DNA of 42,375 nucleotides. It comes from CAZPUI01 sp964415525. Lineage in GTDB: Bacteria > Acidobacteriota > Holophagae > Holophagales > Holophagaceae. A program made the translations under genes and the position numbers. The number at the start of each line of letters is the position of its first letter. Position 1 is the first letter of the stretch. Under the pieces are notes generated by a model. The model worked only from the letters and a program-made list of their open reading frames with translations, ran no database searches and was not told the origin of the DNA. Location of the stretch: assembly GCA_964415525.1 (NCBI GenBank), contig CAYQAS010000024.1:1-42375 (forward strand), read 5' to 3'. Of this stretch, positions 32,799 through 39,131 are shown one piece after another.

Positions 32799-33036
32799 GG
32801 TTACCCCTCCTTTGCAGCAAGCGTTTCTTGCACTCATTGTAGCATAAAATAGCAAAAGGGGCGGAATGTTCTGATAATTCCCTGATCCGCTTGGCGCCAT
32901 AAAATCTCTGGACAAAGTACGAGTCGTTGATGTCGGCAATAGTCGCGATTATTAGCCGGTTATTCGTTTGTGCGGGAGTTTTATGTCGAATTAGAAAGCC
33001 AACAATGAGAAGCTGGATGAAAAGTAGTAGCCACAT
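32536..33036 (-). CDS. Uncertain small membrane ORF overlapping the oxidase gene
   Basis: An ATG at 33036 has GGAGG 8 nt upstream and opens a frame starting with a clear transmembrane helix (MWLLLFIQLLIVGFLI) and a polar segment (ADINDSYFVQRFYGAKRIREL). This fills the 237-nt gap before the oxidase. The frame has no stop before the oxidase start, however. It runs on inside that gene in another frame for about 260 nt, and that part is probably not meaningful. Either a small membrane protein has lost its stop codon, or the ORF is fortuitous. I recognise no family. Confidence 0.35.
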   Translation of the reverse strand: MWLLLFIQLLIVGFLIRHKTPAQTNNRLIIATIADINDSYFVQRFYGAKRIRELSEHSAPFAILCYNECKKRLLQRRGNHVTAMDANSRSFTVFWVCTGSGGEYLAGFAGNHLGTQTWVIDKSLDLQRNGPRLADYCNGRRTGQHYRREPTAGNDQYPLAWSPGPQ

Positions 33037-33065
33037 AATTATGTCCTCCGTATGATAAGTGGGGA

Positions 33066-33105
33066 TAAAAAGGCAGTTTTTCCCGAGGGGAAAAGCTGCC
33101 TTTAA
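33066..33105 (-). terminator. Strong Rho-independent terminator of the small exported-protein gene
   Basis: On the minus strand, AAAGGCAG-CTTTTCCC pairs with GGGAAAAA-CTGCCTTT around CTC and runs into further T residues. It follows the stop at 33119 by about 14 nt. It makes the small gene monocistronic and separates it from the oxidase region. Confidence 0.8.
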
Positions 33106-33118
33106 AACACTCCGGTGA

Positions 33119-33331
33119 TCAGTGATGACCGGAGTGGGGATCGGTTTTGTCTTTGGGCGGGTCAGTGGGGGGCAGCGTGGGCGTTTGCGGTTGGTTAGGG
33201 TTAACGGGCGGGGTGGGCGATGCCGGGTCGGTTGCAGCATATACCGAAGTAACGGTGGGCAGCAGTACAGCTGTGGTGACGGACAGGGCCAGCAGTGCGG
33301 CCAGGAATACGCGGGTAAATTTTTTGTTCAT
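33119..33331 (-). CDS. Small exported Pro/Thr-rich protein ending in a His motif
   Basis: The ATG at 33331 has GAGGA about 7 nt upstream; an earlier ATG adds only a basic stretch. The 70 residues hold a signal peptide (FLAALLALSVTTAVLLPTV, cleavage near VYAA) and a mature part of about 38 residues. That part is almost only Pro, Thr, Asp, Asn and Lys and ends HSGHH. No family is recognised. The terminal histidines could bind Cu(II). The gene has its own terminator, and upstream it carries three 11-bp-spaced repeats shared with the Met-rich gene at 37860. It is therefore probably a member of the same regulon. Confidence 0.7.
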   Translation of the reverse strand: MNKKFTRVFLAALLALSVTTAVLLPTVTSVYAATDPASPTPPVNPNQPQTPTLPPTDPPKDKTDPHSGHH

Positions 33332-33389
33332 CAGATGTCCTCTTTTCGATTTTATTTTTCGGTTCAACGGTTTGCTTAGCTTTGATTTG

Positions 33390-33435
33390 ATTGTAGCTAA
33401 ACAATGTGTAGAAGCTGTGAAGGAACTGTGTAGAA
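33390..33435 (-). promoter_or_regulatory. Promoter with three 11-bp direct repeats (OmpR-type operator)
   Basis: Read on the minus strand, CTTCTACACAG, TTCCTTCACAG and CTTCTACACAT follow each other without a gap. On the plus strand the TGT core starts at 33405, 33416 and 33427, exactly 11 bp apart. TACAAT (33395-33390) is 9 nt beyond the last ACA. The same architecture precedes the gene at 37860. This is the pattern expected for tandem binding of an OmpR-family activator over the -35 region. Confidence 0.68.
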
Positions 33436-33770
33436 GTAATGGATTTTGGCTTATCTATGAATCTTCGTCAAAAAAAAAGACAAAACCCTGCAAAAAGCAG
33501 CGTAGAAAAAATTCCGATAACAGATAATAAATTTTACGGTGCGTACGTTTATCTGGTCCAAAAATAGCCCCGTTTATTAACGAAAATTTGTTCCGTCGTT
33601 CTATAGTCTTGCCCTTTACATTAGCATAATCTTATAAATGGAGACTTATTCAGATGACGTTTAACGCACTTGAGTCTTAGTCGAATTTACTTCCGGGCTA
33701 CAGCCTGTTTATCCCCGACCTATTGACGATTTATCGCGTTACTGGCCCTGATTGAAAGGGGAAGTTAGCT
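33436..33770 (+). promoter_or_regulatory. Leader region of the HMBD P-ATPase operon with predicted promoter at 33609-33637
   Basis: This stretch contains no gene I can support. TTGCCC (33609-33614) and TTATAA (33632-33637) are 17 nt apart and would start a transcript near 33645, leaving a leader of about 125 nt. I see no convincing riboswitch or hairpin. The direct-repeat site lies 170 nt further upstream and points towards the divergent gene. Confidence 0.4.
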
Positions 33771-36068
33771 ATGGTGGCAACTGTCGTGCCTGCGCCAGGT
33801 GAAAATATATATACTTGCCCGATGCATCCGGAAGTTCGCCAGGACCATCCCGGCAATTGCCCCAAGTGTGGTATGTCGCTGGAATTGAAAACGGCGAAAG
33901 CAGGCTCGGATGAAGAGGAGAACCTTGAGCTTCTCGACATGACGAAGCGCTTTTGGATCGGCGCCGCGTTGACTTTGCCGGTGTTTGTTCTAGCGATGGT
34001 TCATGTGGTCCCGGCACTGGGCAGGCAGACTTGGGCGGACAGTCACGCTTCTCGCTGGCTGCAGTTTGCACTTGCCACGCCGGTGGTCTGGTGGGCCGGC
34101 TGGCCGTTCTTCGTGCGCGGCTGGAACTCGGTTGTATCGCGCAACTTGAACATGTTTACCCTGATTGCCATGGGGGTGGGTGCAGCTTTTATCTTCAGTG
34201 TCATTGCGATGCTAATGCCCGGTCTGTTTCCGCACACAATGCAGCACGAGGGCAAGGTCGATATTTATTTTGAGGCGGCTGCGGTGATCGTTGTGTTGGT
34301 GCTTCTCGGGCAGGTGCTCGAACTTCGCGCCCGCAGCCGCACAGGCAGCGCCATCCGGGCATTGCTTAACCTGGCACCGCCGACAGCCCGACTGGTAGAG
34401 GCGGGGGGAGATCATGAAATTCTGCTCGAACATGTGAAAGCAGGCGACCTGCTCCGCGTGGTTCCGGGTGACAAGGTACCGGTTGACGGCTCGGTGGTCG
34501 AAGGTCACTCCAGTGTGGAAGAGTCCATGATCACCGGCGAACCGATTCCGGTGGAAAAAACCGTTGGCGACAAGGTGACCGGCGGTACGGTCAATGGACC
34601 AGGCAGTTTTGTCATGCGCGCCGAGCGGGTCGGCAGTGATACGCTGCTCGGACAGATCGTAAACATGGTCGCGGAGGCCCAGCGCAGTAGAGCACCGATT
34701 CAAGGTCTTGCCGACAAGGTTGCGGGAATCTTTGTGCCGGCGGTGCTACTTGTGTCGGTGGTCACGTTCATCATCTGGATGTGGATTGGGCCGGAGCCAA
34801 AGCTTGCCTATGCAGTAGTCAATGCTGTCGCAGTCCTCATTATCGCCTGCCCGTGCGCTCTCGGGTTGGCCACACCCATGTCCATCATGATCGGCGTCGG
34901 ACGCGGCGCGCAGGAAGGTGTACTCGTGAAAAACGCCGAGGCGCTCGAACTGTTGGAGAAAGTCGATACCCTCGTCGTGGACAAGACGGGAACTCTAACC
35001 GAGGGTAAACCGCGGCTCATGGATGTTCTGGCCGCCGACGGTTTCGATGCCAAGGCGTTCCTTAGTCTCACTGCTTCATTGGAGCAAAACAGCGAGCATC
35101 CCCTCGCCGCTGCGATAGTGCAGGGAGCGAAGGAGCGGGGCAGTGTTTTTGAGTCAGTGAAGGACTTTCGTTCGGTGACAGGCGGCGGTGTTTTTGGAAC
35201 CGTGGTTGATCAGGTGGTGATGATCGGTAAACCGACTTTCCTGCGAATGGAAAATATTCCTGGCCTGGAGCCGCTTGAAGCCTCGGCGGTGAAACTTCAG
35301 GAAGAGGGCAAGACTGCGATGTTTGTCGCCATCGATGGTAAGCCGGCAGGAATTTTGGCTGTCGCGGACCCGGTCAAAGACACCACAGCCGAAGCCATCC
35401 GAGACCTCCACGCTCTGGGGCTGAAAATTGTCATGCTCACGGGCGACAACCGCCGTACTGCCGCAGTGGTGGCCAAACAACTTGGCATAGATGAGGTGGA
35501 GGCCGAGATCGAACCCGCCGGAAAAGTCGCCCATGTCAAGAAGCTGCGCATGGAAGGCAAACATGTTGCGATGGCGGGTGACGGCATCAATGATGCACCT
35601 GCCCTCAGCGAAGCGGAAGTCGGTATTGCCATGGGGACCGGCACCGACGTAGCTATGCAAAGCGCCGGCATCACTCTCGTGAAAGGGGATCTCCGCCGCA
35701 TTGCCAAGGCCATCCGTCTGAGTCGCGCAACCATGGGGAACATTCGGCAGAATCTGTTCTTTGCTTTTATCTATAACGCGCTGGGGGTTCCTGTTGCAGC
35801 GGGAGTTCTTTACCCGTTCTTCGGCTTGCTGCTCAGCCCGATCATCGCCGGCGCCGCGATGAGTCTGAGCTCGGTTTCGGTTATCGGCAATGCCTTGCGG
35901 TTGCGCTCGGTCACGCTTGAATTCAAAGATGAAAGGAGAAAAATCATGGATAACAAAAACGATTCCGCGAAGAAGGTTGTGTACACATGCCCGATGCATC
36001 CCGAGGTGCAACAGGAAAACCCGGGCAACTGTCCAAAGTGCCATATGACACTGGAGCCAAAGCAGTAA
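33771..36068 (+). CDS. Cu/Ag P1B-type ATPase with CPMHP metal-binding domains at both ends
   Basis: The 765-residue pump starts with a heavy-metal-binding domain (YTCPMHPEVRQDHPGNCPKC, about 15-34). It carries ACPCALGLATPMSIM, VDKTGTLTEGKP, QNSEHPLAAAI and MAGDGINDAPALS, and in the last helices YNALGVPVAAG and MSLSSVSVIGNALRL, the Cu(I)/Ag(I) set. It has no HMA domain, in line with SilP/CopB-like pumps. After the final helix the same frame continues into a second domain of the same type (YTCPMHPEVQQENPGNCPKC, about 735-754). That extension begins at an internal ATG (35946) with its own AAGGAG, so a separate short product is possible. AAAGGGGAAG precedes the ATG at 33771. It heads a run of co-directional genes to 37570. 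Confidence 0.9.
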   Translation: MVATVVPAPGENIYTCPMHPEVRQDHPGNCPKCGMSLELKTAKAGSDEEENLELLDMTKRFWIGAALTLPVFVLAMVHVVPALGRQTWADSHASRWLQFALATPVVWWAGWPFFVRGWNSVVSRNLNMFTLIAMGVGAAFIFSVIAMLMPGLFPHTMQHEGKVDIYFEAAAVIVVLVLLGQVLELRARSRTGSAIRALLNLAPPTARLVEAGGDHEILLEHVKAGDLLRVVPGDKVPVDGSVVEGHSSVEESMITGEPIPVEKTVGDKVTGGTVNGPGSFVMRAERVGSDTLLGQIVNMVAEAQRSRAPIQGLADKVAGIFVPAVLLVSVVTFIIWMWIGPEPKLAYAVVNAVAVLIIACPCALGLATPMSIMIGVGRGAQEGVLVKNAEALELLEKVDTLVVDKTGTLTEGKPRLMDVLAADGFDAKAFLSLTASLEQNSEHPLAAAIVQGAKERGSVFESVKDFRSVTGGGVFGTVVDQVVMIGKPTFLRMENIPGLEPLEASAVKLQEEGKTAMFVAIDGKPAGILAVADPVKDTTAEAIRDLHALGLKIVMLTGDNRRTAAVVAKQLGIDEVEAEIEPAGKVAHVKKLRMEGKHVAMAGDGINDAPALSEAEVGIAMGTGTDVAMQSAGITLVKGDLRRIAKAIRLSRATMGNIRQNLFFAFIYNALGVPVAAGVLYPFFGLLLSPIIAGAAMSLSSVSVIGNALRLRSVTLEFKDERRKIMDNKNDSAKKVVYTCPMHPEVQQENPGNCPKCHMTLEPKQ
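35946..36068 (+). CDS. Possible free CPMHP metal-binding peptide from an internal start
   Basis: The in-frame ATG at 35946 lies within the 3' end of the P-ATPase gene, with AAGGAG (35933-35938) exactly 7 nt upstream. Initiation here would give a soluble 40-residue protein, MDNKNDSAKK followed by one CPMHP...CPKCHM domain. It would be a metal chaperone or scavenger made beside the pump. Whether it is made separately, only as the pump's C-terminus, or both, cannot be told from sequence. Confidence 0.5.
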   Translation: MDNKNDSAKKVVYTCPMHPEVQQENPGNCPKCHMTLEPKQ

Positions 36069-36112
36069 AAGACAAAAGCGAAAAAGATATCCGTGAAAAG
36101 GGGATGACAATC

Positions 36113-36352
36113 ATGGGATATGGACGTGGCTATGGAATGATGGACGGTTGGTTCGGCGGAGGAATTTTCATGCTGTTTTTTGTCGTAGCTATTATCGTCG
36201 GCGGTTTTTTTCTGGTCCGTATGCTGATGAAACAATCAAGGACAGCTATTCAGACGACAGAAAATACGGCGCTGGAAATTTTGAAACAACGGTATGCACG
36301 CGGTGAAATCAGCCACGAAGAATTCGATAAAATGAAGTCCAATCTTTTATAG
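36113..36352 (+). CDS. Small membrane SHOCT-domain protein
   Basis: The 79-residue protein has a Gly/Tyr/Met-rich start (MGYGRGYGMMDGWFGGG), one transmembrane helix (about 17-38) and a C-terminal SHOCT motif (ALEILKQRYARGEISHEEFDKMKSNL). SHOCT tails act in oligomerisation of many small envelope proteins, and such genes are common beside copper-export genes. AAAAGGGGA lies about 10 nt before ATG 36113; an ATG at 36104 is too close to that site. The gene follows the P-ATPase by 44 nt and precedes the DUF302 gene by 13 nt. Confidence 0.78.
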   Translation: MGYGRGYGMMDGWFGGGIFMLFFVVAIIVGGFFLVRMLMKQSRTAIQTTENTALEILKQRYARGEISHEEFDKMKSNLL

Positions 36353-36365
36353 GGGAGGAGAACCA

Positions 36366-36755
36366 ATGTTTGATTACACTGTTGCCACCAACAATGGATT
36401 TGATCAAGCGGTTGATGATCTGAAAAAAGCATTGGTCGAACGGAATTTCGGCGTGCTTTGGGAATTGGATGTCCCTGCAAAGCTGAAGGAAAAGGGCGTT
36501 GAATATGCAGGACCCTTGCGCATTCTCGAAGTGTGCAACCCGCTTCGGGCCAAAGGAGCATTGGAAGCCAACGTTCGCGCCGGATATTTTCTGCCTTGCA
36601 AAATCGTTGTGTATGTTGAAGGTGGGATAACAAAAATCGGGATGCCCAGACCAACCGTGCTGATTGGGTTGTTGGGGGATGAAGGCTTGCACAAGGTGGC
36701 GGAGGAAGTCGAAGCTGACCTGGCGGCGGCCTTGGATGCTGCACATTTAAGTTGA
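36366..36755 (+). CDS. DUF302-family protein
   Basis: The 129-residue cytoplasmic protein shows the DUF302 pattern: an N-terminal FDQAVDDLKKALVERNFGVLWELD, then GVEYAGPLRILEVCNPLRAKGALEAN, then LPCKIVVYVEGG. The family folds as a small alpha/beta domain and often lies near copper or redox genes, but no activity is established. It has conserved-looking Cys in EVCNP and LPCKI. GGGGAGGAG precedes the ATG by about 6 nt. It is part of the 33771-37570 gene run. The 95 nt after it hold no feature beyond a small GCGAC/GTCGC stem. Confidence 0.82.
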   Translation: MFDYTVATNNGFDQAVDDLKKALVERNFGVLWELDVPAKLKEKGVEYAGPLRILEVCNPLRAKGALEANVRAGYFLPCKIVVYVEGGITKIGMPRPTVLIGLLGDEGLHKVAEEVEADLAAALDAAHLS

Positions 36756-36850
36756 CAAGTTGAAGGGCGCGGCGACGAGTCGCTAAATATGAATAGAACA
36801 ACCTTAAGACTATTACTGCCAGAGCAAAGATGAGATGAGAAGAGGTGTTG

Positions 36851-36976
36851 ATGGTGGGACAAGGGTATGGAATGATGAATGACGGCTGGTTTGGCGGGGG
36901 AATTCCCATGCTGCTTTTTTGGGGGCTGGCCATCATAGGCGGGGTATATCTGATTAGTCGACTGATGAGACGATGA
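36851..36976 (+). CDS. 41-residue membrane protein, SHOCT-less paralogue of the gene at 36113
   Basis: ATG 36851 follows AGAGG by 5 nt, and the frame ends at TGA 36974-36976. The translation GQGYGMMNDGWFGGGIPMLL, with one helix (WGLAIIGGVYLISRLM), parallels the first 40 residues of the SHOCT protein 740 nt upstream (YGMMDGWFGGGIFML), but stops before the SHOCT motif. The shared YGMM-x(0,1)-DGWFGGGI signature indicates duplication. The Met/Gly start may contact metal. Function unknown. Confidence 0.6.
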   Translation: MVGQGYGMMNDGWFGGGIPMLLFWGLAIIGGVYLISRLMRR

Positions 36977-37057
36977 ATGTCTGTCTATGGGTGTTCTTGA
37001 CCGCATAACGCAAGTACTCGAGTGATCAAAGATGAAAAAAGGAAGAGGTGCTTAATT

Positions 37058-37570
37058 ATGGTAAGACGTTTTAGCGTGGTTAGTCTTGTTTGTCTGATGA
37101 TGGTTACAAGCGTAGGAATGGTCTTTGCGGCCCCGGGCATGATGATGGGCGACGGAAAAACAATGTCTGATATGACAATGATGACCAAAGAACAGATGGC
37201 TGCCATGACCCCGGAGGAAATGACTGCGATGTGCAAAACCCAGATGACCATGATGATGAATAAAGAGACAATGGATAAGATGATGTCGATGATGAATGCG
37301 GACCAGATGAAAATGATGATGGAAACCATGATGAATGATAAAATGACAATGGATAAGATGATGGCGCTGGGAACAATGGATCAATGGGCGACGATGAACA
37401 AGGACCAAATGATGATGGCGATGGATAAGGTGATGATGACCATGACTCCCGATCAGATGTCGTCAATGATGGATAAGATGATGTCAATCATGACCAAAGA
37501 GCAAATGATGACGATGATGACAGACAACAAAAACTCAATGATGAAAAACAAAATGATGATTGGAAAATAA
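37058..37570 (+). CDS. Exported extremely methionine-rich protein, putative Cu(I)/Ag(I) sponge
   Basis: From ATG 37058 (GGAAGAGGTG about 7-9 nt upstream) the 170-residue protein has a signal peptide (cleavage near VFAA, residue 25). In the roughly 145-residue mature part I count 53 Met (about 37%). They occur as MM, MMM, MxM and MxxM clusters separated by short polar linkers such as TKEQM, TPEEM, NADQM, NKDQM and TPDQM. Only one Cys (AMCKTQM) and no His are present. Met thioethers bind Cu(I) and Ag(I), so an envelope metal buffer is the natural reading, supported by the copper genes on both sides. The regular [T/N]-x-[D/E]-Q-M linkers suggest helical repeats. I recognise no named family. It is last in the run of genes from 33771 and is followed by a terminator. 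Confidence 0.75.
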   Translation: MVRRFSVVSLVCLMMVTSVGMVFAAPGMMMGDGKTMSDMTMMTKEQMAAMTPEEMTAMCKTQMTMMMNKETMDKMMSMMNADQMKMMMETMMNDKMTMDKMMALGTMDQWATMNKDQMMMAMDKVMMTMTPDQMSSMMDKMMSIMTKEQMMTMMTDNKNSMMKNKMMIGK

Positions 37571-37614
37571 GCTCTCCGAATTCGACGTAATTGCCATAGT
37601 GTCCAATCAAATGC

Positions 37615-37661
37615 AAAAGCCCTTGGCGGTTTCTACATAGAATCCGCTGAGGGTTTTCTTT
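37615..37661 (+). terminator. Hairpin terminator after the Met-rich gene
   Basis: A long imperfect stem (about 37615-37635 against 37638-37657), containing CCCTTGGCGG opposite CCGCTGAGGG, ends in TTTTCTTT. It lies 45 nt after the stop of the Met-rich gene. Confidence 0.65.
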
Positions 37662-37663
37662 AG

Positions 37664-37696
37664 TCGATAAGAAATTTTAAAATTATATCTTATCGA
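37664..37696. repeat. 9-bp inverted repeat with AT-rich centre
   Basis: TCGATAAGA (37664-37672) and TCTTATCGA (37688-37696) flank an AT-only spacer that is itself partly palindromic (AATTTTAAAATT). It could be an operator or a second hairpin behind the terminator. The rest of the gap up to 37770 shows nothing recognisable. Confidence 0.35.
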
Positions 37697-37777
37697 CATA
37701 AGCGCAACCACGGCCTTCACTGTCGCCAGAAGCTCGGCGAAAGCCGGGTTTTCTAATGACAAAACAGCATCAGAACT

Positions 37778-37820
37778 TCACAACTTCTTCACAGGATCTT
37801 CACAATTCATTGATATGATT
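37778..37820 (+). promoter_or_regulatory. Promoter with three 11-bp direct TTCACA repeats (OmpR-type operator)
   Basis: TTCACA occurs at 37778, 37789 and 37800, each 11 bp apart. TATGAT (37815-37820) lies 9 nt beyond the last repeat, the same distance as at the 33390-33435 site. No good -35 hexamer is present, as expected for an activator-dependent promoter. The leader to the ATG at 37860 is about 35 nt. Confidence 0.7.
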
Positions 37821-37859
37821 TGACCATAAACCACATAAGCGATAAGGAGGCAAACAACA

Positions 37860-38189
37860 ATGTTCAATAAGAAAACGAGTTCGATTTTAGCGGTGGCCGT
37901 GATCCTGGGGGTTCTGGGCGTGGCAGCCGTAGCGATGGCGGCGCCGGCCGGCAATAGCATGCCCTGTTCTGACCCGGCGTTCAGACAGCAAATGCTGGAT
38001 TCCCATGTAAAAAGCGGCTCCATGACGCAAGAACAAGCCGATCTGATGAAGAAAAACATGGATCAGATGATGAATGGCGGTCAGATGAATGGCGGCCACG
38101 GTAACCACAATATGCCGCAGGGGCCAATGAATCCGATGATGCCCAATGGCCCGCAGGGGAACCCGCCTGCAGCTACGCCAGGAAAATAA
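37860..38189 (+). CDS. Small exported Met/His/Asn-rich protein
   Basis: The 109 residues have a signal peptide (ILAVAVILGVLGVAAVAMAAP) and a short helical segment (FRQQMLDSHVKSGSMTQEQA, then DLMKKNMDQMM) reminiscent of the YckD/DUF2680 group. The tail is rich in Met, Gly, His, Asn and Pro (GGQMNGGHGNHNMPQG). Met and His suggest copper binding outside the membrane. AAGGAGG lies about 9 nt before the ATG. It is a single-gene unit with its own promoter, the direct-repeat operator and the terminator at 38232, so it probably belongs to the two-component regulon together with the gene at 33331. Confidence 0.75.
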   Translation: MFNKKTSSILAVAVILGVLGVAAVAMAAPAGNSMPCSDPAFRQQMLDSHVKSGSMTQEQADLMKKNMDQMMNGGQMNGGHGNHNMPQGPMNPMMPNGPQGNPPAATPGK

Positions 38190-38231
38190 ATACGACAGCC
38201 ACAGTACCGAACTCTAACTTACAGCCACAGC

Positions 38232-38265
38232 AGAAAAGGCTCTTCCTTGGCGAAGAGCCTTTTCT
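38232..38265. terminator. Bidirectional terminator between convergent genes
   Basis: AGAAAAGGCTCTTC (38232-38245) and GAAGAGCCTTTTCT (38252-38265) form a perfect 14-bp stem with a 6-nt loop. A T-rich end occurs on both strands. It lies between the Met/His-rich gene and arsM. Confidence 0.82.
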
Positions 38266-38307
38266 TGTAGTATGTGCAAGGTGTCTGTCTTCTGTGTAGG
38301 TCGAAGA

Positions 38308-39105
38308 TTACTGCTTTTTTTTCGCCCGGATGAATGCACTGCCGATCGCGTCCTTGGTTTCGGCCGGATCAAAGCCAAAAGCATCGGGTTCATAGATGCG
38401 GATGATCTCCACATCGAGGTCGGCAAAGTTTGCAACTGTCAGTTTGTTTTTGTATTCGTCCAGGCTCAATGCGCCTGCGATACAACCGGTCCAGGCGGCC
38501 AGATTCTGTTGCACCGATTCGGGCAGTGGTTTTAACAGCACAACGTCGGACACTGCCATACGCCCGCCTGGTTTGAGCACACGGTAGATTTCGCGAAATA
38601 CGGCGTCTTTGTCGGCGGATAAATTGATCACGCAGTTGGAAATCACGACATCTACACTGTTGTCCGGCAGTGGAATCTCCTCAATATGTCCTTTTAGGAA
38701 CTCGGCGTTTGCGACGCCGAGTTTTGCTTTGTTGGCATTGGCGGTAGCCAGCATTTCATCGGTCATATCAAGGCCGAAGGCTTTGCCGGTCGGGCCTACG
38801 CGGCGCGCCGACAAAATCACATCCAACCCGGCGCCGCTGCCGAGGTCGAGAACCACTTCGCCAGGATTCAGCGGGCAAAGGGCGGTAGGGTTGCCGCAAC
38901 CAAACGAAGCCTCGATCAGTTCCTGGGAGATTCCGGCAGCGTCATCTGTTGCGTAAAGATCGCCGGTGATGGCCTGGGTCGCTTTGCTGGGACCAGCGCC
39001 GCAGCAGGAATTGCCCGGATCGCAGCAGCCGTTTTTTAAAGTGATCGCGCTTGCGTAGCGTTGGCGGACCTTTTCGCGGATTTCATCGTTGTTCAGCGTA
39101 TTCAT
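38308..39105 (-). CDS. arsM: Arsenite S-adenosylmethionine methyltransferase ArsM
   Basis: The 265-residue class I methyltransferase has the SAM motif LDLGSGAGLDVI (86-97). The three conserved arsenite-binding cysteines are Cys70 (FGCGNP), Cys158 (SNCVINL) and Cys208 (WTGCIAGAL). N-terminal CC pairs at 27-28 and 34-35 are also typical of ArsM. It adds methyl groups from SAM to As(III), giving methylated, partly volatile arsenicals. AAGGAGG lies about 8 nt before the ATG. It follows the marR-like gene by 26 nt on the same strand, so the two form an operon. The SAM-dependent reaction fits with the methionine-synthesis genes next door, although these are divergent and separately regulated. Confidence 0.93.
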   Translation of the reverse strand: MNTLNNDEIREKVRQRYASAITLKNGCCDPGNSCCGAGPSKATQAITGDLYATDDAAGISQELIEASFGCGNPTALCPLNPGEVVLDLGSGAGLDVILSARRVGPTGKAFGLDMTDEMLATANANKAKLGVANAEFLKGHIEEIPLPDNSVDVVISNCVINLSADKDAVFREIYRVLKPGGRMAVSDVVLLKPLPESVQQNLAAWTGCIAGALSLDEYKNKLTVANFADLDVEIIRIYEPDAFGFDPAETKDAIGSAFIRAKKKQ

Positions 39106-39131
39106 GAAAAATGCCTCCTTCGAAAATTATT

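Noticed and set aside
35154..36110. 318-codon minus-strand ORF opposite the second Cu ATPase
   Set aside because: Antisense to conserved P-type ATPase motifs. The His/Cys-rich translation is a mirror of the coding strand and has no ribosome site.
37104..37487. Ser/Pro/His-rich minus-strand ORFs opposite the Met-rich gene
   Set aside because: They follow automatically from runs of ATG codons (CAT on the other strand). The plus-strand frame has a signal peptide, a ribosome site and a terminator.
37778..37805. TTCACA repeats considered as a CRISPR or microsatellite
   Set aside because: The repeat unit is only 11 bp with three copies and fits a regulator site before a -10 box. No spacers and no cas genes are present.
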